NCBI GenBank assembly: GCA_002320485.1
Contig: DCKW01000031.1
Location: 1-11,822, forward strand
Direction of reading: 5' to 3'
DNA from: Micavibrio sp. UBA1664
GTDB lineage: Bacteria > Pseudomonadota > Alphaproteobacteria > Micavibrionales > UBA1664
Length of the DNA stretch: 11,822 nucleotides
Shown here: positions 1 to 6,204 of the stretch, one piece after another
How positions within the stretch are numbered: position 1 is the first letter of the stretch
Layout: each line of letters begins with the position of its first letter
The notes under the pieces: generated by a model
What the model was told of the DNA's origin: nothing
The model's input: only the letters and a program-made list of their open reading frames with translations
The model's database searches: none
Made by a program: the position numbers and the translations under genes

Positions 1-22
1 CTACCAACTGAGCTAACCACCC
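1..22 (-). tRNA. tRNA, 5' end only (probably tRNA-Val)
   Basis: Read on the minus strand from 22 down to 1, the bases are GGGTGGTTAGCTCAGTTGGT followed by AG. This is a 7-nt acceptor strand (GGGTGGT), the TA linker, the D-stem GCTC and a D-loop with the AGTTGGTAG pattern. The gene runs off the left edge, so the anticodon is not visible. A valine tRNA is the best guess, because GGGTG(A/G)TTAGCTCAG is typical of bacterial tRNA-Val and because many alphaproteobacteria carry tRNA-Val just after hupB. The identity is inference; that it is a tRNA is seen directly. Confidence 0.85.
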
Positions 23-39
23 ACGATCAAGATTTGTCG

Positions 40-68
40 TTTTTACCCTACTCTATTTTGAAAAGCAA
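40..68 (-). promoter_or_regulatory. candidate promoter of the tRNA
   Basis: On the minus strand, TTGCTT (63–68) and TAAAAA (40–45) are separated by exactly 17 nt. Transcription would start about 10 nt before the mature tRNA. The site lies between the hupB terminator and the tRNA, where a separate promoter would be needed. Matches to consensus are only partial (3/6 and 4/6), so this is tentative. Confidence 0.25.
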
Positions 69-74
69 CGATAA

Positions 75-105
75 AAATAAAAAAACGGCCATGGAAACAC
101 GGCCG
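75..105 (-). terminator. intrinsic terminator after hupB
   Basis: On the minus strand a stem CGGCC(G)/(U)GGCCG, with arms at 100–105 and 86–91 and a loop of 8 nt, is followed directly by seven or more T residues (top-strand A run 79–85). It starts about 30 nt after the hupB stop codon. It should separate hupB transcription from the tRNA. Confidence 0.75.
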
Positions 106-135
106 CCTTGAATAAAAATAATAAAACGTTGTAAC

Positions 136-411
136 TTATTTGTTAACAGCGTCTTTAAGAGCCTTACCAGCCACGAATTTAGCTTGTTTTGACGCAGGAA
201 TTTTGATCGCTTCGCCTGTACGTGGGTTACGGCCTGTTGTTGCAGAGCGGCTTGAAACTTTAAAAGTACCGAAACCAATTAGCTTAACTTCATCGCCTTT
301 TTTCAAAGCTGTTGTTACGGCTTCGATTGTAGCATTCAATGCTTCTTCAGCTTTAGTTTTGGAAAGGTCTGCTGTTTTTGCAATTGTTTCAATCAATTCA
401 CTTTTGTTCAT
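136..411 (-). CDS. hupB: DNA-binding protein HU (HU-beta type)
   Basis: HU is a small, basic, dimeric nucleoid protein that bends DNA without sequence specificity and helps compaction, replication and repair. The frame encodes 91 residues, the normal family length. It begins MNKSELIETIAKTADLSK, the usual N-terminal helices. The HU/IHF signature is at about residues 46–66 (GFGTFKVSSRSATTGRNPRTG region), with the DNA-intercalating proline at position 63 in RNPRTG. Residues 67–91 form the C-terminal strand and helix. The start at 411 is preceded by AGGGG about 8 nt upstream. The gene follows lon, as in most proteobacteria, with a 135-bp gap that may hold its own promoter, and it ends at a good terminator. 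HU rather than IHF is favoured by the overall sequence and the lon neighbour. Confidence 0.97.
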   Translation of the reverse strand: MNKSELIETIAKTADLSKTKAEEALNATIEAVTTALKKGDEVKLIGFGTFKVSSRSATTGRNPRTGEAIKIPASKQAKFVAGKALKDAVNK

Positions 412-483
412 AATTCTACCCCTAAGGTTAAAAAGTTAAAATAAACGACAAGTAGGAACATGCCGTCCATCGAGGCACAAACC

Positions 484-512
484 TATATTCCATAAGCCTT
501 TGCGCCCTTCAA
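484..512 (-). promoter_or_regulatory. candidate hupB promoter
   Basis: On the minus strand TTGAAG (507–512) and AATATA (484–489) are separated by 17 nt, in the gap between lon and hupB. This would give a leader of about 65–70 nt ahead of the hupB start codon. No terminator is visible after lon, so hupB may also be read from upstream. The -10 element is weak and the call is tentative. Confidence 0.25.
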
Positions 513-546
513 GATAGATTTATGATTAAAGTTTAAACAACGATTG

Positions 547-2961
547 TCAATGGTGAATTATATCAGAATCCTTGTTTTCCGCGGATTTTTGATTTGATAA
601 ATCGATATCCCCTTGTTTTTCCTTAATAATTGGTTCCGGCATTGTTACCAATGATTTTGCTAAAACCTGTGAAATATTTGCTACTGGCACGATTTCTAAC
701 GCTTTTTTGACATTTTCAGGAATCTCTTCCAGGTCTTTTTCATTCTCTTCGGGAATTAATACCGTTTTGATTCCTCCGCGCATGGCTGCCAGCAATTTTT
801 CTTTCAACCCCCCGATCGCAGTTACATATCCTCGTAGATTTACCTCACCAGTCATGGCGACATCGCGGCGTATCTCAATATCTGTTAATGCAGAGACAAT
901 TGCCGTTACCATCGCGGCACCCGCAGACGGGCCGTCTTTTGGTACCGCGCCTTCGGGAACATGCACATGAACCGATTTTTCCTTTAAGGCATCATAATCA
1001 ATCCCAAATTCGGTAGCACGTGATTTAATCAGCATTTCCGCCACAGTTATTGATTCTTTCATAACCTCTTTCAAATTACCTGTTGTGGAAACTTTACCTT
1101 CTTTACCCGGTAACGTTACCGCCTCAATCGATAATAAATCACCGCCCGATTCGGTATAGGCAAGCCCTGTGACAACACCGACCTGATTTTGCGAATCGAC
1201 TTCACCATAACGATGTTTGCGAACACCTGCGTATTTTCCAAGTGATTTCGGAGTGATGTTAACCTTGGATTTGCCTTTCATCAAAATTTCCTTGATGGCT
1301 TTGCGGCATAAATTTGCCAACTCCCGTTCTAAGTTTCTTACACCCGCCTCACGCGTATAATAGCGAATAAGATCACGCAAAGCTGCATCTGAAATTTTAA
1401 ATTCATTTTTTTTAAGGCCTGCGGCCTTCATTTGTTTATCCAATAAATGGCGTTTTATAATTTCGAGTTTTTCATCCTCTGTATAGCCAGAAATACGGAT
1501 GACCTCCATTCTGTCCAACAAAGGTTGCGACATGTTTAAGGAATTTGCCGTACAAATAAACATGACATCGGATAAATCGTAATCCAATTCCATAAAATGG
1601 TCGTTAAAAGTATTATTTTGCTCCGGATCAAGAACCTCTAACAATGCAGAGGAAGGATCGCCACGCCAGTCATTGGACATCTTATCAATTTCATCGAGCA
1701 AGAACATCGGATTGGTAACTTCGGCCTTTTTCATGCCTTGAATGATTTTACCCGGCATAGAGCCGATATAGGTCCGTCTGTGCCCACGTATTTCACTTTC
1801 ATCCCTGACCCCGCCAAGGGACATGCGAACAAACTTGCGGTTGGTTGCGCGTGCTATCGATTGCCCCAAAGAGGTTTTCCCGACACCGGGGGGGCCGACA
1901 AGGCATAAGATGGGCCCTTTGACTTTATCCGTCCGTTGTTGAACGGCCAAATATTCCAAAATACGCTCTTTAACACGCTCAAGCCCATAATGATCCTGAT
2001 CCAGTATTTTTTTTGCTTTTCGAATATCTTTATAAACCCGTGATTTTTTGCCCCACGGCACATTTAAAATCCAGTCGAGGTAATTGCGGCTGACAGTGGC
2101 CTCGGCGGACATAGGGCTCATTTGCTTAAGTTTTTTCAACTCGGCCTCGGCCCGTTTCTTCCCTTCTTTGGATAATTTTGTCTCAGCAATTTTTTTGGCC
2201 AACTCGGACATTTCATCATGTCCCTCCTCGCCATCGTTCAACTCTTTCTGAATGGCCTTCATCTGCTCGTTCAGATAATATTCACGCTGAGTTTTTTCCA
2301 TCTGTTTCTTCACACGATTGCGAATCTTTTTCTCAACCTGAAGAACACCCATTTCATCTTCCATATACTGGTAAATTTTTTCCAGTCGTTCGGCAGTATT
2401 TGTCACCTCCAGAAGTTTTTGCTTTTCTTCCAGTTTTAATGCGAGATGTGAAGCAATTGTATCTGCCATTTTGTCTATATCATCAATCTGGTTGATTGAG
2501 ACGATAACCTCTGGCGGGATCTTTTTATTCAGCTTCACATAGTCTTCAAACTGTTCACATACTGCTTTGGCAAGGACTTTCAACTCTTCACCAGCTGTGT
2601 GTTTGGTGGCAATCGGCGTAGCGGTGGCAGAGATATACGCTTCATCCCCCGTATAATCCTGAATGGCCATTCTTTGCCCGCCTTCTACTAAAACTTTGAC
2701 TGTTCCGTCGGGCAATTTCAATAACTGTAAAATTGTACCGATAGTACCGATTTCATAAAGATCCTCAGCGGTCGGATCATCTTCGGACGGCTGTTTTTGA
2801 GTGACGAGCAGAATTTTTTTATCTTGCCCCATTACAGCATCAAGCGCTTTCACAGAACGGTCACGCCCTACAAACAGCGGCACAATCATATGTGGAAATA
2901 CCACAATATCCCTAAGCGGTAATACGGGTACGGTTATTGTATTATCAGTTTTTTCAGTCAT
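547..2961 (-). CDS. lon: ATP-dependent protease Lon (LonA type)
   Basis: Lon is a cytosolic hexameric AAA+ serine protease that degrades misfolded and short-lived regulatory proteins. The 804-residue product has the full LonA layout. The N-terminal substrate-binding domain covers about 10–210, followed by a charged helical region to about 300. The AAA+ module has Walker A GPPGVGKT at 356–363 and Walker B FLLDEID at 420–426. The C-terminal protease domain begins near 590, with catalytic Ser679 in PKDGPSAG and Lys722 in GGLKEKLL, the same numbers as in E. coli Lon. A polar tail of about 20 residues ends in IIHH. The start codon at 2961 has only a weak purine-rich site (GAGATAAG) in front. A TATAAT at 2980–2985 could be a -10 element, but no good -35 goes with it. 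Lon follows clpP directly; clpX, normally between them, is missing. Confidence 0.98.
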   Translation of the reverse strand: MTEKTDNTITVPVLPLRDIVVFPHMIVPLFVGRDRSVKALDAVMGQDKKILLVTQKQPSEDDPTAEDLYEIGTIGTILQLLKLPDGTVKVLVEGGQRMAIQDYTGDEAYISATATPIATKHTAGEELKVLAKAVCEQFEDYVKLNKKIPPEVIVSINQIDDIDKMADTIASHLALKLEEKQKLLEVTNTAERLEKIYQYMEDEMGVLQVEKKIRNRVKKQMEKTQREYYLNEQMKAIQKELNDGEEGHDEMSELAKKIAETKLSKEGKKRAEAELKKLKQMSPMSAEATVSRNYLDWILNVPWGKKSRVYKDIRKAKKILDQDHYGLERVKERILEYLAVQQRTDKVKGPILCLVGPPGVGKTSLGQSIARATNRKFVRMSLGGVRDESEIRGHRRTYIGSMPGKIIQGMKKAEVTNPMFLLDEIDKMSNDWRGDPSSALLEVLDPEQNNTFNDHFMELDYDLSDVMFICTANSLNMSQPLLDRMEVIRISGYTEDEKLEIIKRHLLDKQMKAAGLKKNEFKISDAALRDLIRYYTREAGVRNLERELANLCRKAIKEILMKGKSKVNITPKSLGKYAGVRKHRYGEVDSQNQVGVVTGLAYTESGGDLLSIEAVTLPGKEGKVSTTGNLKEVMKESITVAEMLIKSRATEFGIDYDALKEKSVHVHVPEGAVPKDGPSAGAAMVTAIVSALTDIEIRRDVAMTGEVNLRGYVTAIGGLKEKLLAAMRGGIKTVLIPEENEKDLEEIPENVKKALEIVPVANISQVLAKSLVTMPEPIIKEKQGDIDLSNQKSAENKDSDIIHH

Positions 2962-3029
2962 TCTTATCTCGTTTTATCAATTATAGATCAAAACTCTTCA
3001 TAATCTACCCTGAGCATAATAGGCATAGA

Positions 3030-3060
3030 TAGCGTTATTCATATAATATGGATAACGCTA
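3030..3060. repeat. 31-nt inverted repeat between clpP and lon
   Basis: TAGCGTTAT (3030–3038) is perfectly mirrored by ATAACGCTA (3052–3060). The inner part continues the stem: position 3039 faces 3051 (U·G on the plus strand, a C/A mismatch on the minus strand), then CATA pairs with TATG, leaving a TAA loop. It begins 25 nt after the clpP stop codon. There is no T run after it on the minus strand, so it is not a standard intrinsic terminator. It could protect the clpP mRNA 3' end, act as a protein-binding site ahead of lon, or be a small palindromic repeat. Confidence 0.8.
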
Positions 3061-3085
3061 GGAAGATGACAACCCGTATTCGATA

Positions 3086-3739
3086 CTATTTTTTTGCGTC
3101 TTTGTTATCGGAAGGCTTTGGAATATCATCGCGTGTCGCGACAACATGGTCGATCAAACCGAATTTCTTTGCCTCATCCGCAGCCATAAATGTATCCCGC
3201 TCCATGACTTTTTCGATTTCAGATAGTTTACGCCCTGTGTGGTGGACGTAGATATCATTCAGACGTTTACGCAGGCCGAGAATCTCACGAGCCTGAATTT
3301 CAATATCGGTCGCCTGCCCTTGAGCTCCACCTGAAGGCTGATGAACCATGACACGGGAGTTGGGCAGTGAGAAACGCATTCCAGGTTCGCCGGCTGTAAG
3401 CAACAATGACCCAGCAGACGCGGCCTGCCCCACACATACGGTTGAAACCTTTGATTTAATATATTGCATCGTGTCATACATCGCGAAAGCGGACGTCACA
3501 ACACCACCGGGTGAATTAATATAGAAAGAAATTTCCTTATTCGGATTTTCTGATTCAAGAAATAACAATTGCGCACAAATCAACGAGGACACAGTATCAT
3601 TAACACCGCCGGTTAGAAAAATAATGCGCTCTTTTAACAACCGCGAATAAATATCGAACGAGCGTTCGCCACGCGCCGTTTGTTCGATCACCATTGGAAC
3701 CAGTGTATTGTTATAAACCTCGAAAGGATCTCTATCCAT
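3086..3739 (-). CDS. clpP: ATP-dependent Clp protease proteolytic subunit ClpP
   Basis: ClpP forms the 14-subunit barrel-shaped serine peptidase that degrades proteins fed to it by ClpX or ClpA. The product is 217 residues, a normal length. The catalytic triad is visible: Ser108 in GQAASAGS, His133 in VMVHQPSGG, and Asp182 in ERDTFM. The oligomer-forming head region and the handle helix (about 140–165) follow the usual pattern. A short hydrophilic tail closes the protein. The start at 3739 has AGGA about 8 nt upstream and begins MDRDPFEVYNNTLVPMVIEQ, leaving room for the short processed propeptide usual in this family. The gene has its own promoter region, because a terminator lies between it and tig. 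The partner gene clpX does not follow within this window. Confidence 0.98.
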   Translation of the reverse strand: MDRDPFEVYNNTLVPMVIEQTARGERSFDIYSRLLKERIIFLTGGVNDTVSSLICAQLLFLESENPNKEISFYINSPGGVVTSAFAMYDTMQYIKSKVSTVCVGQAASAGSLLLTAGEPGMRFSLPNSRVMVHQPSGGAQGQATDIEIQAREILGLRKRLNDIYVHHTGRKLSEIEKVMERDTFMAADEAKKFGLIDHVVATRDDIPKPSDNKDAKK

Positions 3740-3791
3740 TTTTTATATCCTCGTTAATCAATTTTGAATCACTGTTATGAGGGTATTGTTT

Positions 3792-3808
3792 TTGCCAAGC
3801 CTTGGCAA
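3792..3808. promoter_or_regulatory. 17-bp palindrome, possible operator upstream of clpP
   Basis: TTGCCAAGCCTTGGCAA is a perfect 7-bp inverted repeat around a 3-nt centre. It lies 53 bp before the clpP start codon and covers the position where transcription from the candidate promoter at 3812–3839 would begin. This suggests a binding site for a dimeric regulator, or a short hairpin at the very start of the mRNA. It does not match the CIRCE heat-shock operator (TTAGCACTC-N9-GAGTGCTAA). The palindrome is seen directly; its role is inference. Confidence 0.5.
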
Positions 3809-3811
3809 GGG

Positions 3812-3839
3812 ATGAAAGCATATCCTTTTATAATGTCAA
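3812..3839 (-). promoter_or_regulatory. candidate clpP promoter
   Basis: On the minus strand there is a perfect -35 hexamer TTGACA (3834–3839), a 16-nt spacer, and TTTCAT (3812–3817) preceded by TGC, which looks like an extended -10. It sits immediately after the tig terminator and about 70 nt before the clpP start codon. This fits a separately controlled clpP transcript. The -10 matches consensus at 4 of 6 positions. Confidence 0.4.
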
Positions 3840-3840
3840 A

Positions 3841-3869
3841 AGAAAAAGCCCGCTAATGCGGCGGGCTTT
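3841..3869 (-). terminator. intrinsic terminator after tig
   Basis: AAAGCCCGC (3845–3853) pairs perfectly with GCGGGCTTT (3861–3869), a 9-bp stem with a 7-nt loop. On the minus strand it is followed by TTTTTCTTTT. It begins 22 nt after the tig stop codon. It should end the tig transcript, so clpP needs its own promoter. Confidence 0.85.
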
Positions 3870-3891
3870 AAAATTACTCAAACAAGCAATG

Positions 3892-5325
3892 TTATTTTTT
3901 AGCTGTTGTTTTCTTTTTTGTATCGGCCTCTTTTTTAGCTGTAGCTGCAGGCTTCTTTTTCGATGCAGCCTTTTTCTTTGACGGGAACATGTTGTCATCT
4001 TCCGCAGTCAATTCATCAACAGACACTTTCTTTTCAGTGATGTCGGATTGATCAAAAATAAAATCTACGACCTTTTCTTCAAAAATAGGCGCGCGCAAAG
4101 AATCCAGAGCATTTTTATTCTTCTGGAAGTATTCGAAAACCTGTGCCTCCTGTCCGGGATATTTACGGGCTTCGGCAATAACCGCTTTTTGCAAATCATC
4201 CTGATTAACGGTGATTTTATTTTCCGTTCCGATTTCTGACAACACCAAGCCCAGTTTCACACGGCGCTCGGCAATGGCTTTTAAGTCTTCTTTTTCTTCA
4301 TCGCTTAAATGGGCCTCGGCACAATCATGATCCTTGCCCTCTGCGTGCATTTGCTGGTGACGCTCCTGCTCCATCTGGCGTGTAATCATTTCATGCTCTT
4401 GTGCAACCATCATTGGAGGCAATTCAAAAGAATGACCTTCATCCAACTGATCAAGCAATTCACGTTTTAGCTTCATACGGGTGAATTGTTCATATTCTCC
4501 CTGCATTTGCTCACGAAGAATCTTTTTCAATGCCTCCAGATCATCCATACCAAGCTTTTTCGCAAGGTCGTCATTGACGTCGGCATCTGTTTTTTCATGA
4601 ATTTCATGAATGTGACATTCAAAAACCGCTTCTTTACCTGCCAGTTCCTTGGAGCCATAATTTTCCGGGAATGTAACTGTAACAGTAACATCATCACCGG
4701 CCTTTTTACCGATTAGCTGGTCTTCAAATCCAGGAATAAACATGCCGGCCCCTAATTCCAGATTGAATTTTTCGCCTTTCATGCCGTCTTTACGCTCCCC
4801 GTCAACAGACCCGTCAAAATCAATAACGGCGATATCACCTTTTTTCGTGGCTCTCTTTGTTGTAATCGATTTGCTGGCGGAATTTTGCGAAGCAATGCGA
4901 TTTAAAGCTTCCTCAAGTTTAGAGTCATCGACATCAGCGATTGGTTTTGTCAACCTCAAGCCTTTAACATTCATCATTTTAAATTCAGGCAATGATTCAA
5001 CAGTCATTTTGAACTCAAGAGGTTTTCCCTTTTCAAAAGATGTGATTTCGATTTGAGGCTGCGCCGCCGGTTTGATTTTATTATCGTTCAAAACCTTTTG
5101 GGATTCCGTATTAACGACCTTTTCCAAAATTTCGCCCATAATCGCATCACCATACTGGGCGCGCACAACATTCATTGGTGCCTTACCTTTACGGAAACCC
5201 TTCATTGTGACAGTTGTTGCAATTTCGGCCAAACGGGCATCCGCCTGTTTTTGCATAGTGTCGGCAGGAACATCAACAGTATAGACCCGTTTCAAACCGT
5301 CTTTTTCAATTTCTTTTGCAGCCAT
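3892..5325 (-). CDS. tig: trigger factor (ribosome-associated chaperone / prolyl isomerase)
   Basis: Trigger factor binds the ribosome exit tunnel through L23 and shields nascent chains. The 477-residue product shows the three usual domains. The N-terminal ribosome-binding domain carries the signature GFRKGKAP at 43–50. The FKBP-type prolyl isomerase domain spans about 160–245 (GDIAVIDFDGSVDG through FECHIHEI, with GAGMFIPGFEDQL). The C-terminal chaperone arms run from about 250 to 440. Two features stand out. A His/Cys/Asp-rich stretch occupies about 311–339 (HQQMHAEGKDHDCAEAH core), and a Lys/Ala/Thr tail of about 29 residues ends the protein, making it roughly 45 residues longer than E. 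coli trigger factor. The start at 5325 has a purine-rich site (AGAGAG) upstream. The order tig then clpP is conserved widely. A strong terminator follows. Confidence 0.97.
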   Translation of the reverse strand: MAAKEIEKDGLKRVYTVDVPADTMQKQADARLAEIATTVTMKGFRKGKAPMNVVRAQYGDAIMGEILEKVVNTESQKVLNDNKIKPAAQPQIEITSFEKGKPLEFKMTVESLPEFKMMNVKGLRLTKPIADVDDSKLEEALNRIASQNSASKSITTKRATKKGDIAVIDFDGSVDGERKDGMKGEKFNLELGAGMFIPGFEDQLIGKKAGDDVTVTVTFPENYGSKELAGKEAVFECHIHEIHEKTDADVNDDLAKKLGMDDLEALKKILREQMQGEYEQFTRMKLKRELLDQLDEGHSFELPPMMVAQEHEMITRQMEQERHQQMHAEGKDHDCAEAHLSDEEKEDLKAIAERRVKLGLVLSEIGTENKITVNQDDLQKAVIAEARKYPGQEAQVFEYFQKNKNALDSLRAPIFEEKVVDFIFDQSDITEKKVSVDELTAEDDNMFPSKKKAASKKKPAATAKKEADTKKKTTAKK

Positions 5326-5367
5326 AATAATTTCTCTCTTTTTTGTGTAATAAAATTCAACGCCTTG

Positions 5368-5396
5368 GTGATACAGCAGAATACATAGTGTTGCAA
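5368..5396 (-). promoter_or_regulatory. candidate tig promoter
   Basis: On the minus strand TTGCAA (5391–5396) and TATCAC (5368–5373) are separated by 17 nt, about 43 nt ahead of the tig start codon. Each hexamer matches consensus at 4 of 6 positions. The spacer contains one copy of the 13-nt repeat also found at 6118–6130. Tentative. Confidence 0.3.
5371..5383. repeat. 13-nt intergenic repeat, copy 1
   Basis: ATACAGCAGAATA occurs here upstream of tig and again, in the same orientation, at 6118–6130 in the gpmA–pnp gap. Both copies lie in non-coding DNA. With only two copies it could be chance, or a shared regulatory or promoter element. Confidence 0.35.
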
Positions 5397-5431
5397 GGGC
5401 AGAATAATAAGCCCCGTAATGTTTTTAACCT

Positions 5432-6016
5432 TTAAACCTCAAAGAAAAGCGGTTTACCCGTCGGGATTTCAGCATCATTGATATTATCTTTCGTCCGTTC
5501 GCCAAGAATAATCAACATTGCCCGTAATGTATTACCGTGAGCACCAATTAATACAGTTTTGCCCTCATCCAATAATGGCTTAATGTTTTTCTCATAATAA
5601 GGACGCACACGATTTTCGACAACCATCTCCAGACTTTCACCATTAGGTGGCGGCACATCATACGAACGACGCCAGATGTGTACTTGCTCCTCGCCGAATT
5701 TTTCGCGCATGGCATCTTTGTTTAACCCTGTCAAATCACCATAATCACGTTCACGCAAATCATCATGCTTTATCATATCGGGTATAAGGTCGGCTTGTCC
5801 CGTCTCTCTCAAGGCTATTTCAGTCGTCTCGATCGCACGTTTTAGAGTCGAAGTAAAAACCGCATCAAACTGAATTCCTTTATCTTTTAGGAGCTTTCCT
5901 GCCTGCGTAGCTTCTTCTATTCCTTCCTCGGCAAGATCCACATCAGTAAACCCCGTAAACTGGTTTAATTTGTTCCATTCTGACAATCCGTGACGCATCA
6001 TAACAAGTATAGCCAT
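5432..6016 (-). CDS. gpmA: 2,3-bisphosphoglycerate-dependent phosphoglycerate mutase
   Basis: This cytosolic enzyme interconverts 3- and 2-phosphoglycerate in glycolysis through a phosphohistidine. The 194-residue product belongs to the histidine phosphatase superfamily. The phosphate-accepting motif is RHGLSEWN, with His9. Further active-site residues are Arg60 (STLKRAIET), Glu89 in LRERDYG, and His160 in GAHGNTLRAM. The segment RRSYDVPPPNGESL is typical of cofactor-dependent mutases rather than general phosphatases. An in-frame ATG at 6073 would add 19 residues, but the ATG at 6016 is chosen because it gives the family-like start MAILVMMRHG and has AAAGGA about 8 nt upstream. The C-terminus stops at GKPLFFEV, shorter than the E. 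coli enzyme, which has a tail of about 25 more residues. No terminator is seen after it; it may read on into tig. Confidence 0.93.
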   Translation of the reverse strand: MAILVMMRHGLSEWNKLNQFTGFTDVDLAEEGIEEATQAGKLLKDKGIQFDAVFTSTLKRAIETTEIALRETGQADLIPDMIKHDDLRERDYGDLTGLNKDAMREKFGEEQVHIWRRSYDVPPPNGESLEMVVENRVRPYYEKNIKPLLDEGKTVLIGAHGNTLRAMLIILGERTKDNINDAEIPTGKPLFFEV

Positions 6017-6096
6017 TGCCGGTTCCTTTCTTTTTCTTTGACTTGTGGAGGCAACTATGCCACAACCATACACAGGATTAAAGGGTCACGTTTCGG

Positions 6097-6102
6097 TTGA
6101 CA
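6097..6102 (+). promoter_or_regulatory. possible -35 element for pnp
   Basis: A perfect TTGACA lies about 100 nt before the pnp start codon in the 188-bp gap between the divergent genes gpmA and pnp. No good -10 follows at the right distance (the best is TACAGC at 16 nt), so this is only a hint of where the pnp promoter may be. Confidence 0.2.
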
Positions 6103-6117
6103 GTTAAGTATTTCACC

Positions 6118-6130
6118 ATACAGCAGAATA
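6118..6130. repeat. 13-nt intergenic repeat, copy 2
   Basis: This is a second exact copy of ATACAGCAGAATA, about 75 nt before pnp and about 100 nt before gpmA on the opposite strand. It falls where the -10 region of a pnp promoter using the TTGACA at 6097 would be. The first copy is at 5371–5383. Confidence 0.35.
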
Positions 6131-6204
6131 TTTAACCGTCCGCCGTGAACATCCGCTGATCCTTTTGTCCGTTTATATTAAAGAAACTACAAAAGGAAAC
6201 ATTA

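Noticed and set aside
3792..3808. Palindrome as a CIRCE/HrcA operator or sigma-32 promoter
   Set aside because: The sequence does not match the CIRCE repeat, and no heat-shock -10 lies at proper spacing from its CTTG elements.
5401..5416. GGGC...GCCC hairpin after gpmA as a terminator
   Set aside because: The stem has only 4 bp with a 10-nt loop and is not followed by a T run on the minus strand.
6017..6073. Longer gpmA start adding 19 residues (MYGCGIVASTSQRKRKEPA)
   Set aside because: The added residues do not resemble the family N-terminus, and the ATG at 6016 has a good AAAGGA site and gives the expected start just before RHG.
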